From UBA1672 sp050633645 (GTDB taxonomy: Bacteria > Pseudomonadota > Alphaproteobacteria > Micavibrionales > Micavibrionaceae), in NCBI GenBank assembly GCA_050633645.1, contig JBOEGX010000001.1, positions 310,001 through 374,000 on the forward strand: a stretch of 64,000 nt of DNA, written 5' to 3'. Under the pieces are notes generated by a model. The model saw only the letters and a program-made list of their open reading frames with translations. It was not told the DNA's origin and searched no databases. The position numbers and the translations under genes are program-made. This document shows, piece after piece, positions 28,080-36,900 of the stretch. Numbering within the stretch: the first letter of the stretch is position 1; every line of letters starts with the position of its first letter.

Positions 28080-28172
28080 AAATATATTTTATTTCTCTTT
28101 TATTTCTTTTCGCGTTAAGAGCTATTATAAATCACAAAGAAAAGCAACAAAACTAAGTTAAAAGAGGGTTAA

Positions 28173-29117
28173 ATGACCATAAAAGTCGCAATTCAGATGG
28201 ATCCCATCCATAATATCGATATCGATAAGGACTCATCCTTTGTTCTTATCATGGAAGCGCAGAAGCGTGGATATGAGGTTTATCATTATCTACCGAATGC
28301 CTTAAGCCTTGATAACGGACGTGTTACGGCGCGGGCAAACCGTCTTGAAGTGCGGCGTGAATACGGAAATCACTTTAGTTTTGGCGATTCTGAAATTATT
28401 GACCTTAAAACCGATATTGACATTGTTTTGGTGCGCCAAGATCCGCCATTTGATATGGCCTATATCACAACCACGCATATTTTGGATCATATTACAGATG
28501 ATACTTTAGTTTTAAATAATCCAACAAGCATCAGAAATTCACCAGAAAAATTGCTTGTAACGCATTTCAGGGATCTCGCTCCTGATACACTTATTACTTC
28601 AGATCAAAGCGCGTTGCGCGACTTTTATGCAAAGCACGGAAATATCATTTTAAAGCCCTTATACGGCAATGGCGGCGCGCAGATTTACCATATTGAAAAT
28701 GGGAGCAAGAATTTCAATACTGTACTTGAAATGTTTGAACAATTTTATAAAGAGCCTATTATTGCACAAGCCTATATCCCCGAAGCACGAAAGGGAGATA
28801 AGCGTATCATATTGATTGATGGAGAGCCTGCGGGTGCTGTTTTACGTGTTCCCGCCGATAATGACGCTAGAGCCAATTTCCATGCAGGCGGAAGCGCGCA
28901 AAAAACCGAGTTAACCGCGCGTGAAGTTGAAATTTGCAAAGCCATCGGCCCAACACTAAAGGGGCTTGGCCTTGTCTTTGTTGGCATTGATGTGATTGGT
29001 GATTATTTGACGGAAATTAATGTAACCTCGCCCACGGGGTTGCAGGAAATCAATGCCTTGAATGATACCTGTTTAGAGGCGAAGCTTTGGGATGCATTTG
29101 AAAAAAGGTTGAAATAA
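28173..29117 (+). CDS. gshB: Glutathione synthase
   Basis: This 314-residue ATP-grasp enzyme joins gamma-glutamylcysteine and glycine. Visible features are the N-terminal AIQMDPIHNIDIDKDSSF, the RQDPPFDMAYITTTHIL substrate motif, ILKPLYGNGGAQIYHI in the ATP lid, and NVTSPTGLQEIN near the C-terminus. AGAGGG precedes the ATG. Its TAA overlaps the ATG of hisI by one base, so the two are translationally coupled despite belonging to unrelated pathways. gshA is not in the window. Confidence 0.94.
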   Translation: MTIKVAIQMDPIHNIDIDKDSSFVLIMEAQKRGYEVYHYLPNALSLDNGRVTARANRLEVRREYGNHFSFGDSEIIDLKTDIDIVLVRQDPPFDMAYITTTHILDHITDDTLVLNNPTSIRNSPEKLLVTHFRDLAPDTLITSDQSALRDFYAKHGNIILKPLYGNGGAQIYHIENGSKNFNTVLEMFEQFYKEPIIAQAYIPEARKGDKRIILIDGEPAGAVLRVPADNDARANFHAGGSAQKTELTAREVEICKAIGPTLKGLGLVFVGIDVIGDYLTEINVTSPTGLQEINALNDTCLEAKLWDAFEKRLK

Positions 29118-29530
29118 TGAATAACAAGAAAGAGTTGGAAGAAAGTCTTAAATTTATTCCGCAATTTAATTCACATGGATTAATTCCGTGTGTTGCAACA
29201 TGCGCGCATACTGGCGATGTTTTGATGTTTGCCTTTATGAATGAGGAAGCCCTTGATAAAACCATAGAGACTGGTGAAGCACATTACTGGTCACGTTCTC
29301 GTAAAGAGCTATGGCATAAGGGTGCAACAAGCGGTCATATTCAAAAAATTGTGGAAATACGTACTGACTGTGATCAGGACTGCATTTGGATTAAAGTGAA
29401 GACCGGTATTGGGGCGTGTCACACGGGGCGGAAAAGCTGTTTTTATCGCGCGGTTGTTTCAAAAGATAAATTAGACTTCAAGGATGCAGATCAGGTTTTT
29501 GACCCTGGTGATGTTTATAAAAATCAATGA
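29117..29530 (+). CDS. hisI: Phosphoribosyl-AMP cyclohydrolase
   Basis: This 137-residue enzyme of histidine synthesis opens the purine ring of PR-AMP. The zinc and magnesium motifs are clear: YWSRSRKELWHKG, then RTDCDQDCIWIKV with the D-x-D-x-D/C ligands, and ACHTGRKSCFYR with the third cysteine. It is the monofunctional cyclohydrolase; the HisE pyrophosphohydrolase domain is absent. It overlaps gshB by one base, and its stop overlaps by seven bases the convergent stop of the next gene. No other his gene is nearby. Confidence 0.94.
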   Translation: MNNKKELEESLKFIPQFNSHGLIPCVATCAHTGDVLMFAFMNEEALDKTIETGEAHYWSRSRKELWHKGATSGHIQKIVEIRTDCDQDCIWIKVKTGIGACHTGRKSCFYRAVVSKDKLDFKDADQVFDPGDVYKNQ

Positions 29531-29970
29531 TCATGGTGGTCTGATATAGGTGCAGGCACAACTGTATCGTTATTCATGTTAAGCGCCCCAACATCCTTAT
29601 GAAGGGTTATATATATCATGATATTTGCAACGAATAAAAACGTAGCGAATTTTAATATGGCAAGTGCTTTTTTGTTCTTTGGTTTGCATGAACCATGACC
29701 ACAGCCATTATTACGACAATCTATTCTTTTGGCAATAAAATGCATGCCCCAACCAAGAAGAACAATAATACCAGACATTGTAATCAAGGGGATTTCATAG
29801 TTATGCATTATTGCGTGAAAACCATCCATCCATATCGGCATTGCACCGATCAGCCCCATACCAACGAGGATTGTCAGAACACTGAAAATACTGGGAAGAA
29901 CACAGCAAAAGACATGGCTCACTTCCGAAGCGATAACCACCCATGAAAACATGTTTTGTGCTTTTCTCAT
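29524..29970 (-). CDS. MerC-like membrane protein with Cys/His-rich segments
   Basis: This 148-residue protein (start chosen at the ATG at 29970) has an early helix with a Cys pair next to Pro (SHVFCCVLPSIF), two more membrane helices, a cytoplasmic cysteine cluster (DCRNNGCGHGSCKPK), a fourth helix, and a His-rich tail ending SDHHDH. The HxxCCxLP helix and layout resemble MerC-domain transporters, but identity is low by eye. Metal binding is a reasonable inference from the Cys and His clusters. An in-frame ATG at 30036 would place the TGTTA-N5-TAACA operator inside the gene, so I prefer the shorter form. It is convergent with hisI. Confidence 0.68.
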   Translation of the reverse strand: MRKAQNMFSWVVIASEVSHVFCCVLPSIFSVLTILVGMGLIGAMPIWMDGFHAIMHNYEIPLITMSGIIVLLGWGMHFIAKRIDCRNNGCGHGSCKPKNKKALAILKFATFLFVANIMIYITLHKDVGALNMNNDTVVPAPISDHHDH

Positions 29971-30006
29971 TTCCACAGCGACAGATCCATTTCCGTTGAT
30001 GTCTAG

Positions 30007-30021
30007 TGTTATATAGTAACA
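30007..30021 (-). promoter_or_regulatory. Zur-box-like operator before the MerC-like gene
   Basis: On the reverse strand the sequence is TGTTACTATATAACA, an inverted repeat TGTTA-N5-TAACA. It differs from the gammaproteobacterial Zur core TGTTATAwTATAACA at two central positions. It ends 37 bases before the ATG at 29970 and overlaps an AT-rich -10-like region, where a bound repressor would block transcription. That the regulator is Zur is inference from the motif and from the Cys/His-rich product. Confidence 0.5.
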
Positions 30022-30066
30022 TATATGAAAAATCAAAGAAAATAATGATATATTATATCAGTTTAT

Positions 30067-31878
30067 TTATGCGGCTTGGGTTTGGCTATCTCGCGCATAG
30101 GCCACATCAATAATGTGCATTTCGGCAGATTTACGCCCTTGCCATTCATTGATTTTGAGTTGCCCCAATATATGAAACTGATCCGTTTTTGCATTGAGCA
30201 GCGCATCACCGAGCGGTGTATCAACCGCGCGAAACGCCATTGCCTTAATCCAAGTGCCGCCCTCCCAATCTGCGATCATGACCTTAATATGCGCGCCACC
30301 AAGGATATCAGCCTTATTTATACGGATATTTTTTAGCATGAATATTGGCTCTGGTTGCTCTTGTCCAAATGGCCCAACTTGGTTTTGCAGCATCTCAACA
30401 AGATCAACCGTAACACCACCAGCGGTTAAAATCCCATCAATGGTCGTTTCAACATTTGTGTCGGTATTTTCCATTTGCTTTGCAATATGGTCTTTTAAAA
30501 ACTTATGAAGCGCATCAACTTTTTCTGGCGCAACGGTGAACCCGCCCGCCATTGCGTGACCGCCGCCTTTTTCGAGCAATCCCGCACCGCGCGCATCAAT
30601 AAAGCTTTGTGCGATATGAACCCCCGGAATGGATCGCCCTGACCCACGACCTTCTTTGCGGCCTGATAAGTCATGTGCGTAGGTCACAAGGCATGATGGT
30701 TTATTATATCTTTCTTTTAAACGCCCCGCTACAAGACCGCTTAAACCAGGGTGCCAATCTTCGTGTCCAACCAAAATCATCGGGTCATTTTCCATGCCGC
30801 GCTCCTCCACCATTGCGATGGCCTGCGCCTCCATTTCTTGTTGGATGGCTTTGCGTTTATCGTTGCAATCATTAAGTGTCCACGCGATATTTTTGCACTC
30901 TTCTGTATCATCAAGGGTCAAAAGGCGTGCTCCTAAATCGGCCTTATCCACGCGACTGCCCGCGTTAATCCTTGGCCCTAAAACGAAACCACAATCATAT
31001 GTTGATATTGATGCAGATATCCCTGCGACCTGCATCAGATTACGAATCCCTAGATTCATTTGCTCATACGGAATAGCGAATCCGACACGAACAAACAGGC
31101 GGTTCACACCCAAAAGCGGAACCATATCGCATACTGTGCCAAGTGCTACGATATCGAGAAGAGCTTTCAAATTCGGTTCATTGATTTCTTTATTTTTATA
31201 AAAGCCACGCTCTCGCAGGCGGTTGTTGATGGCGATGCAAGTCATGAAAGTGACCCCAACGGCGGCGAGCATATCAAGCTCAGACTTATCGTCTTTGCGC
31301 TTTGGGTTTATAACGTGCCAGCATTCAGGCAAGTTATCCTCTGCCTCATGGTGATCCAGAATTACGATTTTGATGCCTAAATCTGTTCCCGCCTTTACCA
31401 CATCAAAGGCAGTTGTACCGCAATCAAGCATCATAAGGATATCTGCGCCCTGCTCTTTCAATAAACGCAACGCATCAATATTGGGGCCATAGCCCTCGCT
31501 CAAACGATCAGGGATATAGATTGGCGCGTCAATGCCAAGCGCCTTTAAAAAGCGATAAAGAACAGCAGATGACGTTGCGCCATCAACATCAAAATCACCA
31601 AAAATTGCAAATTTTTCACCCTGCTCTATGGCGATGGCGACATCTTCAGCCATATCCCCCATGCCCTTTAACGTGAATGGGTCAGGAAAGTCATTTTTAA
31701 GCGTGGGATTAAGGAAGCTCTGCACCTCATCTTGCGCTATGCCACGTTGTATCATTAGACGCGCCACAATTTCAGGGATATCAAAGCGTTGCACATAATG
31801 CGCAATATCGTCCATTGGCACGTCAGGCATGACCCAACGCGCTTGATTCAGTGAATTTTTGACAATTGAGTTAGACAT
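30067..31878 (-). CDS. recJ: Single-stranded-DNA-specific 5'-3' exonuclease RecJ
   Basis: This 603-residue nuclease acts in recombination and mismatch repair. The DHH-family motifs are in order: I FGDFDVDGATSSAVLY, II MLDCGTTAFD, III ILDHHEAED, the DHHA1 region with GSRVDKADLGARLL, and the late SGRSIPGVHI and GGGHAMAGGF substrate motifs. The C-terminal OB domain ends with IKAMAFRAVDTPLG. Length is normal. It is transcribed toward the MerC-like gene, 30 bases from the latter's upstream frame, and divergently from a 101-residue unknown gene only 44 bases away. Confidence 0.94.
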   Translation of the reverse strand: MSNSIVKNSLNQARWVMPDVPMDDIAHYVQRFDIPEIVARLMIQRGIAQDEVQSFLNPTLKNDFPDPFTLKGMGDMAEDVAIAIEQGEKFAIFGDFDVDGATSSAVLYRFLKALGIDAPIYIPDRLSEGYGPNIDALRLLKEQGADILMMLDCGTTAFDVVKAGTDLGIKIVILDHHEAEDNLPECWHVINPKRKDDKSELDMLAAVGVTFMTCIAINNRLRERGFYKNKEINEPNLKALLDIVALGTVCDMVPLLGVNRLFVRVGFAIPYEQMNLGIRNLMQVAGISASISTYDCGFVLGPRINAGSRVDKADLGARLLTLDDTEECKNIAWTLNDCNDKRKAIQQEMEAQAIAMVEERGMENDPMILVGHEDWHPGLSGLVAGRLKERYNKPSCLVTYAHDLSGRKEGRGSGRSIPGVHIAQSFIDARGAGLLEKGGGHAMAGGFTVAPEKVDALHKFLKDHIAKQMENTDTNVETTIDGILTAGGVTVDLVEMLQNQVGPFGQEQPEPIFMLKNIRINKADILGGAHIKVMIADWEGGTWIKAMAFRAVDTPLGDALLNAKTDQFHILGQLKINEWQGRKSAEMHIIDVAYARDSQTQAA

Positions 31879-31922
31879 GGTTAGAGTTTACAAAATTTAT
31901 TATTAAGTGAACAGAGAATAAA

Positions 31923-32228
31923 ATGAGAATTGACAAGCTACGTGGCGCAGATAGTTTACAAGTGACGGTTCACTTTGATGATATATCTGCAAAAGATGCT
32001 TTTTCTCTAACCCGTGATTTTAAGAAGATCAGTAAATCTAAGGGGTTGTTTATACCAACTCCCAATAAATATGATGCACTTACATACACGGATTTTTTCT
32101 TCCGAATTCCAGAGTGCCCACGAAATTGGGAGGGTACGTTCCTATCCTCGCTTAAAGAAGCAACTGACAATAAGGGCTGGAAACTAACTGATAAAGATGG
32201 TGAACAAACTATTATCACTGTTTCTTAA
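31923..32228 (+). CDS. Small conserved-looking protein of unknown function (101 aa)
   Basis: This 101-residue soluble protein starts MRIDKLRGADSLQVTVHF and contains ISAKDAFSLTRDFKK and a later FFFRIPECPRNWE stretch. No signal peptide or membrane helix is present, and I do not recognise a family. Codon use looks like the neighbours'. It is divergent from recJ with 44 bases between. Its TAA shares the palindromic TTAA with the convergent stop of glpX (four-base overlap), so the ends are tightly packed, which supports it being a genuine gene. Confidence 0.65.
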   Translation: MRIDKLRGADSLQVTVHFDDISAKDAFSLTRDFKKISKSKGLFIPTPNKYDALTYTDFFFRIPECPRNWEGTFLSSLKEATDNKGWKLTDKDGEQTIITVS

Positions 32229-33250
32229 ATTGCCTTGATCCAGTCTTTACGATTAAAGTTGTGTGTTGCATGAATACGGCGAACTGTTCCCGATTTTGAG
32301 CGCATAACGATTGTATCCGTCTTTGCACCGCCTGGATAACGACGCACGCCGCGAAGCATTGTGCCATCGGTTACACCCGTTGCCGCAAACATCACGTTAT
32401 CACCTTTTGCAAGATCGTCTGTTGTGTAGATTTTGTTCAGGTCTGTTATGCCCCAACGCTCTGCGCGTTCGCGTTCTATATCCGTGTGAAAAACCAAACG
32501 ACCCAACATTGAACCACCGATACATTGCAACGCAGCCGCCGCAAGAACGCCCTCAGGCGCGCCGCCATTACCTACGTAAAGGTCAATCCCTGTATCTGCA
32601 TCAGTTGTTGCAATAACCGCGCTTACATCGCCATCACCGATCAAATTAATACGCGCACCTGCGGCGCGAACATCGGCAATAAGCTTTGCATGACGCGGAC
32701 GATCAAGGATACAAACCGTCAAATCATTAATATTTCCGCCCTTTTCCTTGGCTAATTTTGCAAGAACATCTTCAATTGGTGCGTCAAGATCAAGAATATT
32801 TGGGTCAAGACCTGGGCCAAAAGCCATTTTATCCATATAAGTATCAGGTGCATTCAGGAAACCGCCTTTATCCGTCATGGCGACAACTGCCAGCGCATTT
32901 GGGCCACCAGCCGCCGTGATGTCTGTTCCCTCAAGCGGGTCAAGCGCAATATCAATTTCGGGACCCGAACCTGTCCCAACTTCTTCACCGATATAAAGCA
33001 TTGGCGCTTCATCCCGCTCGCCCTCACCAATCACCACGCGACCTTGGATGTGAAGACCGTTAAAGGCGCGGCGCATTGCATCAACTGCAACTTGGTCTGC
33101 TGCCTCTTTATCTCCACGACCAACCATTTTCGATGCAGCGAGTGCGGCGGCTTCTGTAACGCGTACGAGTTCTAATGCGAGGCTACGATCCATAATTTCG
33201 CGTTGTGCTTCTGTTGTCATATCTTGTTTCTTTGCCTGTGATTGTGTCAT
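32225..33250 (-). CDS. glpX: Class II fructose-1,6-bisphosphatase
   Basis: This 341-residue enzyme dephosphorylates fructose-1,6-bisphosphate in gluconeogenesis (and, in some species, sedoheptulose bisphosphate). The lithium-sensitive phosphatase motifs are visible: GEGERDEAPMLYIGEEVG, IDIALDPLEGTDITA and NGGAPEGVLAAAA. I start it at the ATG at 33250 (MTQSQAK), with GGATAGG about 10 bases upstream; an ATG at 33313 would overlap hom. It lies 35 bases after hom on the same strand. GlpX-hom adjacency is common in alphaproteobacteria. Confidence 0.94.
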   Translation of the reverse strand: MTQSQAKKQDMTTEAQREIMDRSLALELVRVTEAAALAASKMVGRGDKEAADQVAVDAMRRAFNGLHIQGRVVIGEGERDEAPMLYIGEEVGTGSGPEIDIALDPLEGTDITAAGGPNALAVVAMTDKGGFLNAPDTYMDKMAFGPGLDPNILDLDAPIEDVLAKLAKEKGGNINDLTVCILDRPRHAKLIADVRAAGARINLIGDGDVSAVIATTDADTGIDLYVGNGGAPEGVLAAAALQCIGGSMLGRLVFHTDIERERAERWGITDLNKIYTTDDLAKGDNVMFAATGVTDGTMLRGVRRYPGGAKTDTIVMRSKSGTVRRIHATHNFNRKDWIKAI

Positions 33251-33285
33251 TTGCCTATCCGGTACTTTAAAAATCTTTGTGTTAG

Positions 33286-34578
33286 CTATAATTCCTCTAT
33301 CGCCATGAGGCAAGGTTTTTCAACACAATTTTCTAGCTTTTCTATTTTTTGAACAGCATCAAGCATATCTTTATGCCGCGTTTCATGTGTTGTAATAACA
33401 ATGGGCACGGCTTGACCTGGATCACGTCCGTGTTGAATCATGCCCTCTATTGATATGCAATGATCGCGCAGAATTGCAGAAACGTCGGCAATAACGCCGG
33501 GTTTATCAATGACGTTTAAACGCAAATAATAGCGGTTTTCGGTTGCGCCCATATCGACCCATTGCGCGTCTTTTAACTCACCAACCGGGACTCCAAAGGT
33601 TGGCACGCTTATTCCGCGTGAGATATCAATGATATCAGCGACCACGGATGATGCCGTTGGCCCCTCACCTGCGCCGCGACCAGTGAATAGTGGGTCTTGA
33701 ACGAAATCACCCTCGACATAGACAGCGTTATAAACATCTTCAACCTTACCCAAGGCGGACTCTATTGGGACAAGACACGGTTCAACAACCTGCATAATTT
33801 TTCCATCAATTTTACGCGCAACACCGAGCAGCTTGATCCTATATCCAAAATCGGTTGCAAAGGCAATGTCAGTCGCATTCAAGTGATCTATGCCTTGAAC
33901 CTCTAATGCGTCAAAATCAGGTTTCACACCGAAGGCAAGAGCAGTCAATATGCATAGTTTATGCGCGGCATCAATCCCACCAACGTCAAAGCTTGGGTCA
34001 GCCTCCGCATACCCTAACTCTTGCGCATCTTTTAAAACATCCGCAAAATCACGGCCTGTTTCGCGCATTTGGGTCAAAATGTAATTACATGTTCCGTTCA
34101 AAATCCCATATACAGCCGTAAAGTTATTGGCCGCCAATCCCTCTTTCATTGCCTTGATAATTGGAATCCCACCCGCAACAGCCGCCTCATATAGAAGTGA
34201 CACGTTATGACTCTCTGCGATTCGAGCAAGATCATATCCGTGATGCGCCACCAAAGCCTTATTTGCTGTCACAACATGTTTTTTGTTTTTAAGCGCGCTC
34301 CCTACGACATCCAAGGCGACACCATCAGAGCCACCGATTAGCTCAACTACAACGTCAACAGAATCGCTCGTCGCCATATCACATGGGTTATCGATCCACG
34401 CATAATCTGACAAATCAACGCCGCGATCTTTATCCCTGTTTTGTGCGGATACGGCCGTGATCGAAATATTGCATCCCGTACGAGCGGTTATAACTTCTGC
34501 GTTTTCTTCAAGGATTTTGATAACACCTGTGCCGACTGTGCCGAGCCCCGCTATGCCAATTCGTAAGATATTGCTCAT
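33286..34578 (-). CDS. hom: Homoserine dehydrogenase
   Basis: This 430-residue enzyme reduces aspartate semialdehyde to homoserine, leading to threonine and methionine. The NAD(P) fold begins RIGIAGLGTVGTGVIKIL. The catalytic domain has TANKALVAHHGYDLA, EAAVAGGIPIIK and GILNGTCNYILTQM. An ACT domain (YLRLNVIDKPGVIADVSAIL) near the C-terminus suggests feedback control by threonine. The ATG at 34578 has GAGGAG upstream; a GTG at 34587 is also in frame but sits too close to that site. A sigma-70-like promoter lies at 34611-34639. Confidence 0.95.
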   Translation of the reverse strand: MSNILRIGIAGLGTVGTGVIKILEENAEVITARTGCNISITAVSAQNRDKDRGVDLSDYAWIDNPCDMATSDSVDVVVELIGGSDGVALDVVGSALKNKKHVVTANKALVAHHGYDLARIAESHNVSLLYEAAVAGGIPIIKAMKEGLAANNFTAVYGILNGTCNYILTQMRETGRDFADVLKDAQELGYAEADPSFDVGGIDAAHKLCILTALAFGVKPDFDALEVQGIDHLNATDIAFATDFGYRIKLLGVARKIDGKIMQVVEPCLVPIESALGKVEDVYNAVYVEGDFVQDPLFTGRGAGEGPTASSVVADIIDISRGISVPTFGVPVGELKDAQWVDMGATENRYYLRLNVIDKPGVIADVSAILRDHCISIEGMIQHGRDPGQAVPIVITTHETRHKDMLDAVQKIEKLENCVEKPCLMAIEEL

Positions 34579-34610
34579 TATTACCACTCCTCTTTAATAT
34601 AATATATGGA

Positions 34611-34639
34611 TTCATAACCTGCTTTAGTATTCCTTTCAA
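34611..34639 (-). promoter_or_regulatory. Candidate sigma-70 promoter for hom-glpX
   Basis: On the reverse strand TTGAAA (34639-34634) and TATGAA (34616-34611) are 17 bases apart. The -35 matches 5 of 6 consensus positions and the -10 matches 4 of 6. It lies about 35 bases before the hom ATG in the region shared with phaC. Confidence 0.45.
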
Positions 34640-34701
34640 GCATCACACTTGATTTTGCTGCAATTTTAGCGCACAAATACCCTGCACAAACGGAGCATGA
34701 C

Positions 34702-36513
34702 ATGGGCAAGCCTAAAACCGATGAAAAGCAAGATATAAAAGCCCCTGATCCAGTGGTTCTCGCAAATGCCATAATGGTGGCATATCAAAAAGCGCAGCCA
34801 GTTTTGCAACAATATATAGAAAAATATTCAAGTGATAAGGGTCGGCAAGAGCTTGGCTCGATTAATTTTGACCCTTTAAATATTCGTGAAAGTTATTTAG
34901 ATTTCCTTGATAAGCTGGCACAGGATCCTGCTAAATTTTTTGAACTTCAGACTGGCTATATGCAAGATTGGGCTAATCTTTGGCAGGAAAGCATTAATAA
35001 AATGGTTGGTAGCCCATCTAAACCCGTTATTGAGCCAGAGCAAGGTGACCGGCGTTTTAAGGCGGCAGAATGGAGTGAGAATGCATTGTTTGACTTCATA
35101 AAACAGTCTTACCTTTTAACATGCCGCCATATGGAAAACTCAGTAAATAGCTCTGAAGGACTTAGTGAAAAACAGCGAGAGAAGCTCCGTTTTCAAGCTA
35201 AGTTATTTTCAAACGCTATATCACCAACGAATTTCGCCATGACCAACCCCGATGTTATTAACGAAACCATGAAAACTGGTGGCGAAAACCTTGTAAAAGG
35301 ATTTGAGAATCTTATTAAGGATCTTGAACGAGGCCATGGTGATTTAAGCATCAGCACAACAAATTATGACGCGTTTGAAGTTGGAAAAAATATTGCAGTC
35401 ACCGAAGGCCGCGTTGTGTATCAAAATGATTTGATGCAGCTCATTCAATATTCACCGATGACAGAAAACGTTTTCAAAACCCCTCTTCTTATTGTTCCAC
35501 CATGGATCAATAAATATTACATTTTGGACCTTCGCCCTGGAAACTCACTCATTGAATGGGCGGTTGAACAAGGACATACGGTGTTTGCGGTGTCATGGGT
35601 GAATCCTGATAAAACACTCGCAAAAAAGTCTTTTGAAGATTACATGTTGGAGGGTGTAATTGCTGCGCTCAATGAAATCGAAAGTATTACAGGCGAGAAA
35701 CAAACAAATGTAATCGGGTATTGCCTTGGTGGCACATTACTTGCCATTACATTGGCATACCTGACAAAGAAGAAACAAGATTCCCGTATCAAGAGCGCCA
35801 CATTTCTCACTACTTTATTGGATTTCGACCTTGCTGGGGACATCAAACTTTTCCTTGATGATGATCAACTGAAAACCCTTGATAAGATGATGGATGAGCA
35901 CGGGTTTCTAGATGGTAAAGAGCTACATAGAACCTTTGCTATGCTGCGCACGAATGATATGATTTGGTCGTTTGTTGTTAATAATTACCTAATGGGTAAA
36001 GAGCCCTTTCCATTTGACCTGCTCTATTGGAATGATGATTCCACAAATATGCCTGCGGCGATGCACCGATTTTATTTGCGGAATATGTATCGTGATAATA
36101 AGCTTAAAGATAAAGGTGGCATTACCATTGATGGCGTTAAAATCGACCTTTCAACGATCCAAACGCCATGCCATTTTATTTCTACAAAAGAAGACCATAT
36201 TGCGCCATGGATTGCCACTTATGCGGGAACGCATCTTATCGGCAGTAACGATAAGACTTTCACTTTGGCGGCTTCGGGACATATTGCTGGCATTGTAAAC
36301 CCACCATCGAAAAACAAATATTGTTATTGGGTGAATGACAAGCAGTCCACAACTGCGGATGGATGGTTTGAAAAAGCGCTGCAATTTGACGGTTCTTGGT
36401 GGGCGCACTGGCAAGAATGGATCAGCAATTTCACGGGTGAAAAAATGAGTGCCCGCACACCACCAAAAGGTATTGAGGCTGCCCCCGGGAGCTATGTTAA
36501 AGTTAGAAACTAA
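34702..36513 (+). CDS. phaC: Class I polyhydroxyalkanoate synthase
   Basis: This 603-residue synthase polymerises hydroxyacyl-CoA (typically 3-hydroxybutyryl-CoA) into storage granules. The N-terminal PhaC_N domain (about 90-260) is followed by an alpha/beta hydrolase fold. The lipase-like box GYCLGGTLLA carries the catalytic cysteine, LLYWNDDSTNMP fits the conserved W-N-x-D region, and the Asp and His of the triad lie in STKEDHIAPW and ASGHIAGIVNPP. Length fits class I, which needs no PhaE or PhaR subunit. No phaA, phaB, phasin or depolymerase gene is nearby. It is divergent from hom. Confidence 0.95.
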   Translation: MGKPKTDEKQDIKAPDPVVLANAIMVAYQKAQPVLQQYIEKYSSDKGRQELGSINFDPLNIRESYLDFLDKLAQDPAKFFELQTGYMQDWANLWQESINKMVGSPSKPVIEPEQGDRRFKAAEWSENALFDFIKQSYLLTCRHMENSVNSSEGLSEKQREKLRFQAKLFSNAISPTNFAMTNPDVINETMKTGGENLVKGFENLIKDLERGHGDLSISTTNYDAFEVGKNIAVTEGRVVYQNDLMQLIQYSPMTENVFKTPLLIVPPWINKYYILDLRPGNSLIEWAVEQGHTVFAVSWVNPDKTLAKKSFEDYMLEGVIAALNEIESITGEKQTNVIGYCLGGTLLAITLAYLTKKKQDSRIKSATFLTTLLDFDLAGDIKLFLDDDQLKTLDKMMDEHGFLDGKELHRTFAMLRTNDMIWSFVVNNYLMGKEPFPFDLLYWNDDSTNMPAAMHRFYLRNMYRDNKLKDKGGITIDGVKIDLSTIQTPCHFISTKEDHIAPWIATYAGTHLIGSNDKTFTLAASGHIAGIVNPPSKNKYCYWVNDKQSTTADGWFEKALQFDGSWWAHWQEWISNFTGEKMSARTPPKGIEAAPGSYVKVRN

Positions 36514-36516
36514 AAT

Positions 36517-36900
36517 TCAAAGTTCCGGCTCTTCAAGAGATTTATTGAATTTTTTTAAATTTTCTTTTTGCAGGCATGTAATGTTATTCTGCTGAAATAT
36601 AACAACTTTCTCTGGATTGCTACTTATATATTTCCCTACTTTTTCTTTGTAGTCTTTATATGCAATATTATAGCATTTCCCAATAATTTCAGGGCTTAAG
36701 TCAATAGAAATTTTACGAACAAAGTCCTTATAGTCATTTTTTTCACCAGTTTCATACATCACTAAATCACTTTTTAGTTTAGCATTATTATTCGTGGAAT
36801 TATGATCTTCGGAATTGTCTATAGGTTTTCCGATTGCTGGCATTATTGAACTTAATAAAGCCACACTTGTAAAAACGCCTGTTACAATTTCTTTTTTCAT
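36517..36900 (-). CDS. Small secreted protein of unknown function (127 aa)
   Basis: This 127-residue protein has a signal peptide (MKKEIVTGVFTSVALLSS, probable cleavage near AIGKP) and a hydrophilic, Asn/Lys-rich mature part with two cysteines, one in IIGKCYNIA and one in NITCLQKEN, that could form a disulfide. The gene is richer in A and T than its neighbours. I do not recognise a family. Its ATG overlaps the TAA of the carbonic anhydrase gene by one base, so it is coupled to it. Confidence 0.62.
   Translation of the reverse strand: MKKEIVTGVFTSVALLSSIMPAIGKPIDNSEDHNSTNNNAKLKSDLVMYETGEKNDYKDFVRKISIDLSPEIIGKCYNIAYKDYKEKVGKYISSNPEKVVIFQQNNITCLQKENLKKFNKSLEEPEL

Noticed and set aside
34655..34663. 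TTGC-T-GCAA palindrome before phaC as a PhaR operator
   Set aside because: The arms are only four bases and do not match the longer CTGC-N3-GCAG type of site well; such short palindromes are common by chance.
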